Positions 52,122 to 61,054 of a DNA stretch of 64,000 nucleotides are shown here, in pieces. The translations under genes and the position numbers were made by a program. The DNA is from Helicobacter ganmani (GTDB lineage Bacteria; Campylobacterota; Campylobacteria; Campylobacterales; Helicobacteraceae), in contig NZ_NXLS01000003.1 of NCBI RefSeq assembly GCF_003364315.1, positions 124,001-188,000 on the forward strand. The letters run 5' to 3'. A model generated the notes under the pieces. That model ran no database searches and was not told the origin of the DNA. It saw only the letters and a list, made by a program, of their open reading frames with translations. Position 1 is the stretch's first letter. The number at the start of each line of letters is the position of its first letter.

Positions 52122-52979
52122 ATGAAAAACCAAGCGGCAAATTTAGAATTGCTTTTAGAATCTCCAAAAATCTCTAATACAAAATTTATTACCATCACAA
52201 GTGGTAAAGGTGGCGTGGGCAAATCTACTTTTAGCGCGAATCTTGCTTATAAACTTTGGCAGCTAGGCTTCAAAGTCGGAATCTTTGACGCAGACATTGG
52301 ACTAGCAAATTTGGATATTATGTTTGGTGTGCGCTGTGAAAAAAATCTTTTGCATGTGCTAAAAAATCAAGCAAAACTCAAAGATATTATCATACCTATT
52401 GAGCGGAATCTCTATCTTATCCCGGGCGATTCTGGCACAGATATTTTTCGCTATAAGAGCGAATTTATGTTTGAAGCCTTGATTGAGGATTCTGCATTTT
52501 TAGACAACTTAGATTTTGTTATCATTGATACAGGTGCAGGGATTGGCGAATACACGCAGACTTTTTTAAAAAATAGTGATGAGGTAATCGTTATTACGAT
52601 TCCAGACCCTGCGGCAATCACAGATGCTTATGCAACGATTAAACTAGCAGCAAATTTCAAAGAACGTATTTTTATGCTAATTAATATGACAAAAAATAAT
52701 GCAGAAGCACAAATGATTTTTCAAAAAGTGCAAAAAATCGCACAAGCAAACATTAACAATATCAAATTGGAATTTATTGGTGAATTGACCAAAACATCAT
52801 TGATTAATCATTACAGCAAAAATCGCGGAATCTTTGTTAAGTTGGAGCCAAATTCCTCCTCTTCAATGGAAATTGAAGAGATTGCACGCAATCTTGCCAA
52901 AAAAATGGAACGAAATGTGCTAGTACAAGAAGATAAAAGATTTGGTAAATTCTTAAAAAAGATTTTGGGTCATTTTTAG
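52122..52979 (+). CDS. flhG: Flagellar number regulator FlhG (MinD/YlxH-like ATPase)
   Basis: 285 residues. Deviant Walker A SGKGGVGKST (about 27-36), then GIFDADIGLANLDIMFG and DTGAGIG. A C-terminal amphipathic basic segment (KRFGKFLKKILGHF) fits a membrane-targeting helix. It antagonises FlhF to limit flagella and influences division placement. Confidence 0.95.
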   Translation: MKNQAANLELLLESPKISNTKFITITSGKGGVGKSTFSANLAYKLWQLGFKVGIFDADIGLANLDIMFGVRCEKNLLHVLKNQAKLKDIIIPIERNLYLIPGDSGTDIFRYKSEFMFEALIEDSAFLDNLDFVIIDTGAGIGEYTQTFLKNSDEVIVITIPDPAAITDAYATIKLAANFKERIFMLINMTKNNAEAQMIFQKVQKIAQANINNIKLEFIGELTKTSLINHYSKNRGIFVKLEPNSSSSMEIEEIARNLAKKMERNVLVQEDKRFGKFLKKILGHF

Positions 52980-52997
52980 GAAATGTAAGGAAACAAA

Positions 52998-53393
52998 ATG
53001 TCTTTAAAAATGGATAATTTTCTAAGTTTTGCGATTGTGAATGGATTTTTTATCGGACTCTTATTATCCTTTTTGAAATTTGATGAACCAGAAATGATTG
53101 TAGCAGGAACGCTTATCTCAACGATTGGATTCTATTTGATTACTTTAGTAAGCGTTTCATTGTTTGTGCGATTTTTGGGCAATCAAGAGCATATTATCAG
53201 GAGACCTGCATATAATGATTTGCTAGAAGAATACATTGAAGAGTTTGATAAACGCGAAAAAGTAACCAACAAGATTCGTGGATTCTTGCGCACAATGGAA
53301 AAAACAATGCGCGAAGATGAGGAGGAAGAAGCACGGACAAACAAAAATAAAAAACACGAAGTAGAAAAGAATAACTATGCTGACGACTTCTAA
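52998..53393 (+). CDS. Small membrane protein of the flagellar block
   Basis: 131 residues. Two TM helices (about 9-26 and 32-56), then a strongly charged cytoplasmic tail (REDEEEEARTNKNKKHEVEK). A gene of this kind stands between flhG and fliA in H. pylori. No family function is known to me. It overlaps fliA by 17 bp, so it is translated with it; a role in FliA or FlhG localisation is possible but unproven. Confidence 0.8.
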   Translation: MSLKMDNFLSFAIVNGFFIGLLLSFLKFDEPEMIVAGTLISTIGFYLITLVSVSLFVRFLGNQEHIIRRPAYNDLLEEYIEEFDKREKVTNKIRGFLRTMEKTMREDEEEEARTNKNKKHEVEKNNYADDF

Positions 53394-54081
53394 TGGGTAC
53401 CAAACAGCATTAAAACAATCGCAAGATTCTCTAGCATTAGACTATCTTCCTGCGCTCAAAGCAATGGCTTTTCGCCTAAAGGAACGATTGCCTGCAAGTG
53501 TAGATTTTGCGGATTTGGTATCTATTGGCACAGAAGAGCTTATCAAGCTAGCACGCAAATATGATAGTAAGGTGAGCGAATCTTTTTGGGGTTATGCAAA
53601 GCCCCGTGTGCATGGAGCTATGCTTGATTATTTACGCAGTCTAGACAATGTTTCGCGTCAAACGCGCACATTGATTAAACGCGTAGATAAAGCGATTGCA
53701 ACTTACTATAATACACATCAAGAAGAGCCAGACAATGCTTATCTAAGCGAGATTCTAGGCGAAGAAGAAGAAAAAATCAAAGAGGCAAGAATTGCGAGCG
53801 AAATTTATGGTGTAATGCCTTTAGAAGACCAATTAGGTGGGGAGAGCGAAGAGACATTAGAACGTATAGAAAAAGAGGAATTGGTTGAAATCATAGAGCA
53901 GATTTTAGAACAAGCAACACAAAACGAACAGCTTGTGATTCAACTTTATTATTTTGAAGAATTAAACTTCAAAGAAATTAGTGAAGTAATGGAAATTACA
54001 GAATCAAGAGTTTCTCAACTGCATAAGGCAGTGATTCGTAAAATTCGTCAATACCTTGAACAAAGGGGGCTAAATGGCTGA
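53377..54081 (+). CDS. fliA: Flagellar sigma-28 factor FliA
   Basis: RNA polymerase sigma factor for late flagellar genes. 234 residues. Region 2 (VDFADLVSIGTEELIKLARK; SFWGYAKPRVHGAMLDYLRS), region 3 and region 4 HTH (LNFKEISEVMEITESRVSQL) are all present. The start lies inside the preceding membrane-protein gene. It is normally held by FlgM, not encoded here. Its end overlaps fliM by 8 bp. Confidence 0.96.
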   Translation: MLTTSNGYQTALKQSQDSLALDYLPALKAMAFRLKERLPASVDFADLVSIGTEELIKLARKYDSKVSESFWGYAKPRVHGAMLDYLRSLDNVSRQTRTLIKRVDKAIATYYNTHQEEPDNAYLSEILGEEEEKIKEARIASEIYGVMPLEDQLGGESEETLERIEKEELVEIIEQILEQATQNEQLVIQLYYFEELNFKEISEVMEITESRVSQLHKAVIRKIRQYLEQRGLNG

Positions 54082-55135
54082 TATATTAAGTCAAGAAGAA
54101 ATTGATGCGCTATTAGAAGTCGTAGATGATGATGGTGCGGAAGCCGAAATCGCAGAAAAACCAACGACTGTTGTCCAACAACACCAAATTACTCTTTATG
54201 ATTTCAAGCGTCCAAACCGCGTTAGCAAGGAACAACTAAGAGCTTTTCGTGGAATCCACGACAAAATGGCAAGGGCACTTTCTAGTCAAATTTCGGCAAT
54301 TATGCGCTCTATTGTAGAAATTCAGCTCCACAGCGTGGATCAAATGACCTATGGTGAATTTTTGATGAGCTTGCCAAGTCCTACAAGCTTCAATGTTTTT
54401 TCTATGAAGCCTCTTGATGGCACAGGGGTTTTGGAGATTAACCCCAGCATTGCCTTTCCAATGATTGATAGATTGCTTGGAGGCAAAGGCGACCCTTACG
54501 AATCCACGCGTGAATTTAGCGATATTGAACTAAATTTGCTAGATACAATCCTGCGTCAAATGATGCAGAATCTCAAGGACGCTTGGGCACCTGTTACAGA
54601 GATTTTTCCCACCGTAGATGTGAAAGAATCTAGCCCCAATGTCGTGCAAATTGTTGCACAAAACGAAATTGTTATTATGGTTGTTATGGAAATCATCATT
54701 GGACATAGTAGCGGAATGATGAACCTTTGCTATCCTGTTATTTCTCTAGAATCCGTGCTTTCGCGTCTCGCGAGTCGCGATATCATGTTAAGCGAAACAA
54801 GCTCCAAAAAATCGCGCAACAAAGAATTGCAAGCCCTTTTAGGTGGAGCAAAAGTCAATGTCGCAGCAATGCTTGGAGAAACCAAACTCAATATGCACGA
54901 AATCTTGGATTTGGAAGTGGGCGATATCGTGCGACTTGACCGCCCAGCAGATGACACGGTAATTATCAATGTAGATGGACGTGAAAAATTCCTTGCTAGC
55001 ATTGGTTTGCACCGCTATCGTAAGACGATTGAAGTCAAAGAAATGATAAAAACAGAAAAAGACCAAGTCAAAGAAATCCTTGAAATGCTTGAAACTCAAC
55101 GCAAATCTAGAGCAAACGAAATTGAAGAAGATTAG
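54074..55135 (+). CDS. fliM: Flagellar motor switch protein FliM
   Basis: 353 residues. The N-terminal CheY-P-binding peptide is LSQEEIDALLEVV (4-16). The middle domain (about 45-235) includes GTGVLEINPSIAFPMIDRLL. The C-terminal SpoA domain (about 265-335) has LNMHEILDLEVGDIVRLDRP. It forms the C-ring that reverses flagellar rotation. It is followed 9 bp later by fliY. Confidence 0.97.
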   Translation: MADILSQEEIDALLEVVDDDGAEAEIAEKPTTVVQQHQITLYDFKRPNRVSKEQLRAFRGIHDKMARALSSQISAIMRSIVEIQLHSVDQMTYGEFLMSLPSPTSFNVFSMKPLDGTGVLEINPSIAFPMIDRLLGGKGDPYESTREFSDIELNLLDTILRQMMQNLKDAWAPVTEIFPTVDVKESSPNVVQIVAQNEIVIMVVMEIIIGHSSGMMNLCYPVISLESVLSRLASRDIMLSETSSKKSRNKELQALLGGAKVNVAAMLGETKLNMHEILDLEVGDIVRLDRPADDTVIINVDGREKFLASIGLHRYRKTIEVKEMIKTEKDQVKEILEMLETQRKSRANEIEED

Positions 55136-55144
55136 GAGTAAAGT

Positions 55145-55990
55145 ATGCTAAATGATTTTTTAAAACTCATTATTCAAGAAACGGGTGCGACAATAGAGGG
55201 TTTGCTTGGAAGCGCACCGGAAGTTAGCCACATTGAAGCACAAAATGGTAAAAGCGATTCCATCAAACCCCCAATGGCAAAAATTGACATTAGCACAGAC
55301 GATGGAGCAACGCTTGCGCTTTTTATTTCTCCCAAAGTCGCCACCGCACTTGCAGATATGATGTTAGGTGGAGAAGGGGAGAGTCAAGAAGCAATGAGTG
55401 CAGATGATTTGGACGCCACAAAGGAAATTGCTTCTAACATCTTTGGAGCAATCTCTACTTCACTTGGAGGGCAAAAAGAGCTACCCAAACTTAGTTTCAC
55501 CCTGAACAATATCAATTTCCTGCCCGACGGAGATTTGGGACTTTCTAATTATAGTGGATTCTATACTTTTTCTTTCCATATTGGCTCTATCCAAGATTAT
55601 TTATATTTTGCTTTCTCTAGTGCATTTGAACAACATTTCAACCCAAGCCCACCAGCTGAAGCTGCTCCAAGCGAGGAATCTAGCGGAGGTGGAGGCACAC
55701 AAGCCAAAGTAGAACTCAATAATTCTGAAATGAAAAATATGGCGATGCTTTTAGATGTACGCTTGCAAGTCAAGGTTAGAATCGGGCAGAAAAAAATGCT
55801 TCTTAAAGATGTAATTGCTATGGACATTGGAAGCGTTGTGGAACTCAATCAACTTGCAAATGACCCCTTGGAAGTCTTGGTAGATGACAAAGTCATCGCA
55901 AAGGGTGAAGTCGTTATTGTAGATGGAAACTTTGGGATTCAAATCACTGAAATTGCTCCCAAAAAAGATAGAATAGAGCAGCTTTTATAA
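55145..55990 (+). CDS. fliY: Flagellar motor switch protein FliY
   Basis: 281 residues. An N-terminal CheC/FliM-like domain (about 40-165), an Ala/Pro/Ser/Gly-rich linker (about 165-185) and a C-terminal SpoA domain of FliN type (about 198-270; DVRLQVKVRIGQKKMLLKDV) are visible. It extends the C-ring with FliM and, where the CheC part is active, dephosphorylates CheY-P. The N-terminal part has DATKE...N, a partly conserved phosphatase pattern. Confidence 0.93.
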   Translation: MLNDFLKLIIQETGATIEGLLGSAPEVSHIEAQNGKSDSIKPPMAKIDISTDDGATLALFISPKVATALADMMLGGEGESQEAMSADDLDATKEIASNIFGAISTSLGGQKELPKLSFTLNNINFLPDGDLGLSNYSGFYTFSFHIGSIQDYLYFAFSSAFEQHFNPSPPAEAAPSEESSGGGGTQAKVELNNSEMKNMAMLLDVRLQVKVRIGQKKMLLKDVIAMDIGSVVELNQLANDPLEVLVDDKVIAKGEVVIVDGNFGIQITEIAPKKDRIEQLL

Positions 55991-55996
55991 CAAAAA

Positions 55997-57106
55997 GTGG
56001 AATCGCAAATCAAACTTTTTGAAATCTCTCTTTATTTGCACATTCCTTTTTGTGATAGCAAATGCGGATATTGTGCTTTTAATTCCCAAATCAACAAAAA
56101 TCACTTAAAAACAATTTATATGGAAACTCTCGCCCGATATGTTTCCTATAAGATTCACAACCTTTTAGAAGAAAACCAAAATTTACAAATTACTTCAGTT
56201 TATATTGGCGGGGGCACTCCAAATAGTGTAAAATCCCGTGCTTATTCATCTCTTTTTGCGGAGTTTTCTCCCTATCTTGCACCACAAGCAGAAATTAGTA
56301 TTGAAGCAAATCCTAACTCCCTAAGCTTAGAATGGTTGCAGACGCTTCAAAGTTTGGGTGTCAATCGCTTAAGCTTAGGAGCGCAAAGCTTTGAGGATTC
56401 TAAACTTATCTTTTTGGAGAGACACCACAGGAAAGATTCTATCTTTTACGCCATTGAAATGGCACTAAAGGCTGGTTTGAAGAATCTTAGCATTGACTTA
56501 ATCTATGGCACACCCTTGTGTAATGCTTCATTACTCACACAAGAATTAGAAACCGCCTGTGCTTTACCCTTAAGTCATCTTTCCGCCTATCAGTTAAGCA
56601 TTGATGAGGGAAGTAGATTCTATGCAAACAAGGAATCATTAGGAAATTTGAGGGATTTTGAGGGGGAATTTGAGGGATTTTTGAGTATGGGACATTTTAT
56701 TAAATCCTATTTACAAACCAAAGGATTTAAGCAATATGAAGTCAGCAATTATGCCAAAACTAGTCCCTCTTATCATAATCTCCGCTATTGGGAGGGCAAG
56801 GAATACTTAGGCATTGGTGCGGGAGCTGTTGGATTTCAAGGAGGCGTGCGCACAAGTATGCCAAAAAGTATTGAAAAATTTTTGTCGGGATTCTATGAAG
56901 AAAAAGAAATTTTAAGTACGCACAATCAACTCTTGGAACATTTGTTTTTGGGATTCCGCTCTTGTGTTGGCGTAGAGAGGAAAAGAATCCCCAACACGCG
57001 CAATCTTAAAATTTTGTTAGAAGAAAATAAAGTGAAGCAAGACGGGGAAAGAATTTATGCAAAAGATTATTTTTTGGGTGATGAAATCGCCTTGTTTGTA
57101 GGATAA
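55997..57106 (+). CDS. hemW: HemW-like radical SAM protein (coproporphyrinogen oxidase family)
   Basis: 369 residues from a GTG at 55997 with no clear SD. The cluster motif is C19-x3-C23-x2-C26 in HIPFCDSKCGYCAF; GGGTPNSV and SLGAQSFEDSKL follow. Members without the oxygen-independent HemN features act as heme chaperones rather than coproporphyrinogen dehydrogenases, and the motif CDSKCGYC fits HemW. A second CPO enzyme elsewhere would be expected to make heme. Confidence 0.88.
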   Translation: MESQIKLFEISLYLHIPFCDSKCGYCAFNSQINKNHLKTIYMETLARYVSYKIHNLLEENQNLQITSVYIGGGTPNSVKSRAYSSLFAEFSPYLAPQAEISIEANPNSLSLEWLQTLQSLGVNRLSLGAQSFEDSKLIFLERHHRKDSIFYAIEMALKAGLKNLSIDLIYGTPLCNASLLTQELETACALPLSHLSAYQLSIDEGSRFYANKESLGNLRDFEGEFEGFLSMGHFIKSYLQTKGFKQYEVSNYAKTSPSYHNLRYWEGKEYLGIGAGAVGFQGGVRTSMPKSIEKFLSGFYEEKEILSTHNQLLEHLFLGFRSCVGVERKRIPNTRNLKILLEENKVKQDGERIYAKDYFLGDEIALFVG

Positions 57107-57110
57107 GCCA

Positions 57111-57617
57111 ATGGAAGTGCAAACACCAAAAATCGTGCTAGCCCTTGACATAGGACTTAAAAGAATCGGGGTAGCAAAGGCGATTCAAAATATTGCCCTA
57201 CCCCTCCCACCAATTCTGCGCAAAAACCGCAATCAAGCAGCCAAAGAAATCAGTCAGCTCCTCTTAGACTCCAAAGCGAATGTATTAGTGGTTGGAATCC
57301 CTATGCAAAAGAGGGATTCTGCTTTGACAGACGAGGATTCTCTTGCAACAATGCAAAAAAGAATCCGACATTTTGTCAGCTTACTTACGATTCCACCTCA
57401 TCTTGAAATCATCTTCTTGGACGAAAGCTTCAGCTCCTTTGAGGCATTGCAAAAACTAGAGGACAAAAAATCACGTAAAAAGGCACACAGCAAAGATGGC
57501 AGCCTAGATTCTCTTGCAGCTCTTGTGATTTTAGAAAGATATTTGATAAACTTTGATAGAATTCCGCAATCCAATTCAAAAGACGAAAATAATGACAAGC
57601 AATCCACTCGCAATTAA
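57111..57617 (+). CDS. ruvX: RuvX/YqgF-family nuclease
   Basis: 168 residues of the RNase H-like YqgF fold. The family start is LALDIGLKRIGVAK (first catalytic Asp near residue 13) and the late segment has FLDESFSSFEALQKLE. RuvX helps process 16S rRNA ends and was first described as a Holliday junction resolvase candidate. It lies 4 bp after hemW. Confidence 0.9.
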   Translation: MEVQTPKIVLALDIGLKRIGVAKAIQNIALPLPPILRKNRNQAAKEISQLLLDSKANVLVVGIPMQKRDSALTDEDSLATMQKRIRHFVSLLTIPPHLEIIFLDESFSSFEALQKLEDKKSRKKAHSKDGSLDSLAALVILERYLINFDRIPQSNSKDENNDKQSTRN

Positions 57618-57637
57618 AGAATACTAACAAAAACAAA

Positions 57638-58565
57638 TGCATACTCTTTTGCAAGAAATCAAGCAATTTGGTGAATTTAGTAGTCAATTTTATGCTTTGG
57701 AATCTTTTAGGCAAGAATTAAAACCCTTTTATCAGTGGAAATTATTGGATAGATTTGTAGGATTTAGAGGCAAAAAATCAACGGAGATTTCATAGACCAC
57801 CATATCACTACTTATTTTGCTCCTTTGGCTTTTAAGCGCAAAAGTTGGGAGCAAATAGCCCCCTCTTAAGCAAAGCACTTCAAGCCTCCCAAACGCACTT
57901 TATTTATGTCTCTCTCCCTTTGAAGCTTAGGATTTATCCTAAATTGGTTGCGAAGGATTCTACATTTTTACAAGGTGCTTCCACTTTGCTACAATTTAGA
58001 CAAATGACTTTAAAACTCGTGCAAAACGGGGTAGAAGTCTTGGATATTTCTCCTCTTTTTATGCAACACAAAAAAGGACAATACACATCTTTTTACCAAA
58101 GGGCATCATATTTCTTATAAGGGCGCAAGCTTGGTCGCGCAAATAATTGCACGGATTATATCCAACAAACGACAGATTTCGTGCCTGATAATGTGCATTT
58201 CAAAGCATAAAACCTCTTTGGATTCCTATCAAAAACGATAATTTACAGAGAGGGGAAAACTTATATTGCAGATAAAAAAGATTCTCCCTTTTGTATTTTT
58301 GGTAATTGCAACTTACAAGCTTATCACAAAGAAGGTGCAGGGATTGCCTCCAATCTTGCTTTTACTTTAAAAAAGAAATAGATTATTTGGGGAGGAAATT
58401 AATCTTTTAGGATAGGGAATTGGTTTCCTTAGTGGCTCTTTCGTGCGCACCTCTGCTGTAAGTGGTATAACCAAAAAGAGTAATAAAGAAAAAATATGGA
58501 AAGCACTAAGAGGAAAAAAATTTATAGAGAATCAATGGAACACTCTTGCACTCAAATCACGATAA
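57638..58565 (+). pseudogene. Decayed SGNH-hydrolase / AlgX-AlgJ-like acetyltransferase gene
   Basis: No frame is open throughout, but a homologous protein can be stitched across frames. It begins MHTLLQEIKQFGEFSSQFYA (57638). Then comes QTHFIYVSLPLKLRIYPKLV (about 57885-57945), and LVQNGVEVLDISPLFMQHKK. GHHISYKGASLVAQIIARII follows, in the place of the DxHW-type motif of AlgX/AlgJ. Next is FGNCNLQAYHKEGAGIASNL (about 58300), in the place of the late Ser/Asn block, and WNTLALKSR ends it. Several frameshifts and stops are present. An intact copy may have O-acetylated a cell-wall or surface polymer. The stitching is by eye. Confidence 0.55.
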
Positions 58566-58619
58566 GATAACTACTCTTATCATAAATTTAAGATTCTTAA
58601 AAGCAATGGAAGAAAATTC

Positions 58620-60014
58620 TTAATGAGCTAAAAATAAAATCAGAGATTTATCATTCAAAAGCAGGTTAATTTGCACACCTTGTTTGTCTGTTAAAACTTG
58701 ATAAATCTCATCTTCATTTTTGAAGGCTTTTGGTAACGAGATTCCAATTGAAATGCTATTTTCAGCCAATACCGCTTTGGAGCGACCTGCGATGATGTTA
58801 GTAAATTCCGAAATAACATCTAACAACTCTTCATCGCTTTGGGATTCCTCTCCCAAAAGCATCATAGAAGCTTCCTTGACTAGCACCTTGCTAAAGCACA
58901 ATGCCACGATTCCGCTTACATCGCCTTCAAAAGTAATCATCGCCCCCATTATATCTACTTCGTTAGTTTTGTTGTATTTGGTTACTTTGTAATCTGTACG
59001 TTTTGCCTCGCCACCCGTCAAAGAAGAAAGCGTTTCAATTGCCGCATTGACAAATACAGGCAACTGCGCTACCAAATTCTTAGTTAATCCCTTGCTTTTT
59101 TGTTGTGAAGTTTGATGCACTTTAGCAAGTTCTCTAATTTTCGCGTCATTTCTGCATTTATCTATATTATCAAAAAACAAAATATTACTACGCATACAAA
59201 GCTCTTGTCTGCTGTGATCTAAAGGAGTCTTTAGCCCACAAATTGCAATACAAGCCCCAAATTTTGTATTATTGAGTGCCAAAGACATAATAAAATCCAA
59301 TGCAGCTAAATTAAAATCTTTGGTATCACTCGCATCAAAAATAAAAACTCTATAACCCTCTCTTAAGCGCGAATTGTGTGCTTGGATATTAAAAGAAAGC
59401 GAGATATTTTTATCTACTTTTTTATAAAGCGTATAAATCACGATTCCATTATTAATCGTAATGGGAATGAAATTGCTTGTAATATCAAAATAAATATCAT
59501 ACAGATAAATAGCTTTATCAAGATATTGACGCCGCTTATCCATAAACTCTTCACCGCTATTGACACAGATTACCTCATATCCCTTAGCAGTCAGCTCTTG
59601 AGAAATCAACGTCTGCATCATACCATCTGCATCATAATAAATCACACTTTGATTTAGCGGAGGAATTTTAAGTCCAAGCAAGAGATTTGCCATATGTTCT
59701 GTGCGAAAAAGTGGTAAGCTTTTGTTGGGAAAAAGAGATTTCAACTTAGGGAATTGCGCATCATTATAGCCTACGAATGCTACTGCAATGCTCACTTTAT
59801 TTTGCATAGCAAGCAAAGCTTTAGCGATAAGAATCGTCGCACCCTCATCAAATTGCGCAATATGCTCAAACGAAAAATACACTGCTTTGAGTGCGAGAGA
59901 ACGAATTGTCGCGCTATTGGAGATAAGCACACCACAAATTTCTTTTGCTTCTTTCATCTCCAAGCGCACATCTGGCGCATAAATCGCAATATCGTGTTTA
60001 ATGATAGGTCTCAA
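58620..60014 (-). CDS. CheX-like chemotaxis phosphatase domain protein with N-terminal STAS/receiver-like regions
   Basis: 464 residues. The C-terminal domain (about 315-464) is CheX/CheC-like: DVISEFTN (D-x3-E-x2-N) and, 21 residues on, a Pro (SLPKAF), the catalytic signature of CheY-P phosphatases. The first 290 residues resemble a STAS domain (ALKAVYFSFEHIAQFDEGAT), a pseudo-receiver (YYDADGMMQTLISQELTAKG) and a second STAS-like part (FIFDASDTKDFNLAALDFIM). Probably dephosphorylates CheY-P; the N-terminal roles are unknown. It lies 21 bp after the OmpA gene. Confidence 0.8.
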   Translation of the reverse strand: MRPIIKHDIAIYAPDVRLEMKEAKEICGVLISNSATIRSLALKAVYFSFEHIAQFDEGATILIAKALLAMQNKVSIAVAFVGYNDAQFPKLKSLFPNKSLPLFRTEHMANLLLGLKIPPLNQSVIYYDADGMMQTLISQELTAKGYEVICVNSGEEFMDKRRQYLDKAIYLYDIYFDITSNFIPITINNGIVIYTLYKKVDKNISLSFNIQAHNSRLREGYRVFIFDASDTKDFNLAALDFIMSLALNNTKFGACIAICGLKTPLDHSRQELCMRSNILFFDNIDKCRNDAKIRELAKVHQTSQQKSKGLTKNLVAQLPVFVNAAIETLSSLTGGEAKRTDYKVTKYNKTNEVDIMGAMITFEGDVSGIVALCFSKVLVKEASMMLLGEESQSDEELLDVISEFTNIIAGRSKAVLAENSISIGISLPKAFKNEDEIYQVLTDKQGVQINLLLNDKSLILFLAH

Positions 60015-60035
60015 TTCCTCAAACCTTTAAAAGTC

Positions 60036-60920
60036 TTATTTGGTATAAACTTCTGCCTCTACTCTTCTATTTTGTTTTCTGCCCTCTTTTGTGGCATTAT
60101 CTGCAATCGGTCTTGTTTCGCCATAACCTTTTGCTTCCAATCTCTCTGGAGAGATTCCTTCTTCTATAATTTTATCTTTTACCGCTGTTGCGCGACGTTC
60201 AGATAGTTGTTGATTGTAAGCTGAATTTCCTGTGGAATCTGTATGCCCATTAATGATTGCAGTTTGATTTGGATTTTGTTTCATATATTCTGCAAAATCA
60301 GTGATTTCTACATTATATTCTGGTGCAATGGTTGTAGAATCAAATGGGAATTGCACAGAGAATGTATGAATATGAGACAATGTCTCTGTTGGTTGTGGCT
60401 CTGGTTGTGCGTAAGTTCCAAATGGAATACTAAAACCAACCATTGCAATCACATCACTACGTCCATCAAAACTTGCCAAATGTCGGAGTTCTGTTTTTAG
60501 GTGGAGGTATTCTGCAATTTCATGACGCAATCCCACACCATATTGTCCAAAGAAATCACTATCCATATTTTGGAAATTATGGCTTAAATCCTCATAACCA
60601 AGACCTCCTAAAATATAAACAGAAGTTTTATCCCATACTTCAAATTCTTTTACAAGGTTCATATAATAGCGATTGATATCCGTAGATTGTCCTTGCTCAC
60701 TACCTTTTGCGCTATCTGCGCGGTCATAACCAAGTTCTACAAGCACACTTGGTGCAACACGACTAGCAAACTTCAAACCATAACTTAAATCCGCGCTATT
60801 TTTGTAACGATCATTGTCGATATGGAAAGTTCCACCAACTTGCGGAGTAACCTCAAATAGGTTGTTAGCCGCAAAAAGCGAGCCACTTAATGCGAGTGAA
60901 AGCGCAAGAATTTTTTTCAT
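60036..60920 (-). CDS. OmpA-family outer-membrane protein, CadF-like
   Basis: 294 residues. It has a signal peptide (MKKILALSLALSGSLFA) and an N-terminal eight-strand barrel (about 20-170; YGLKFASRVAPSVLVELGYD, YGVGLRHEIAEYLHLKTELR). A Pro-rich linker (AQPEPQPTETLS) precedes the C-terminal OmpA peptidoglycan-binding domain (about 185-294; INGHTDSTGNSAYNQQLSER). Campylobacter CadF binds fibronectin; the adhesin role here is inferred. Has its own promoter. Confidence 0.9.
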   Translation of the reverse strand: MKKILALSLALSGSLFAANNLFEVTPQVGGTFHIDNDRYKNSADLSYGLKFASRVAPSVLVELGYDRADSAKGSEQGQSTDINRYYMNLVKEFEVWDKTSVYILGGLGYEDLSHNFQNMDSDFFGQYGVGLRHEIAEYLHLKTELRHLASFDGRSDVIAMVGFSIPFGTYAQPEPQPTETLSHIHTFSVQFPFDSTTIAPEYNVEITDFAEYMKQNPNQTAIINGHTDSTGNSAYNQQLSERRATAVKDKIIEEGISPERLEAKGYGETRPIADNATKEGRKQNRRVEAEVYTK

Positions 60921-60951
60921 AATTTTCTCCTTTAAACAATATAAAATTTAT

Positions 60952-60957
60952 ATTATA
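60952..60957 (-). promoter_or_regulatory. -10 box for the OmpA-family gene
   Basis: TATAAT on the minus strand, 31 nt before the start codon; the plus-strand TATAAT at 60972-60977 is in the same divergent region. Confidence 0.55.
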
Positions 60958-60971
60958 ACTAATTTTTTGGC

Positions 60972-60977
60972 TATAAT
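60972..60977 (+). promoter_or_regulatory. Putative -10 box for nadE
   Basis: TATAAT, 77 nt before the nadE start; the leader would be about 70 nt. No conserved structured RNA was recognised in it. Confidence 0.45.
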
Positions 60978-61054
60978 ACTAGGTTTTATTGAAATTTTGT
61001 GTTTAATTTTAATTTCAAGGTAACATTTATTCAAATATTAAAAGGTAATTCCCA

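Noticed and set aside
57845-58120. A 91-residue open frame as an independent gene
   Set aside because: It is one fragment of the decayed SGNH/AlgX-like gene. Homologous text continues in other frames before and after it.
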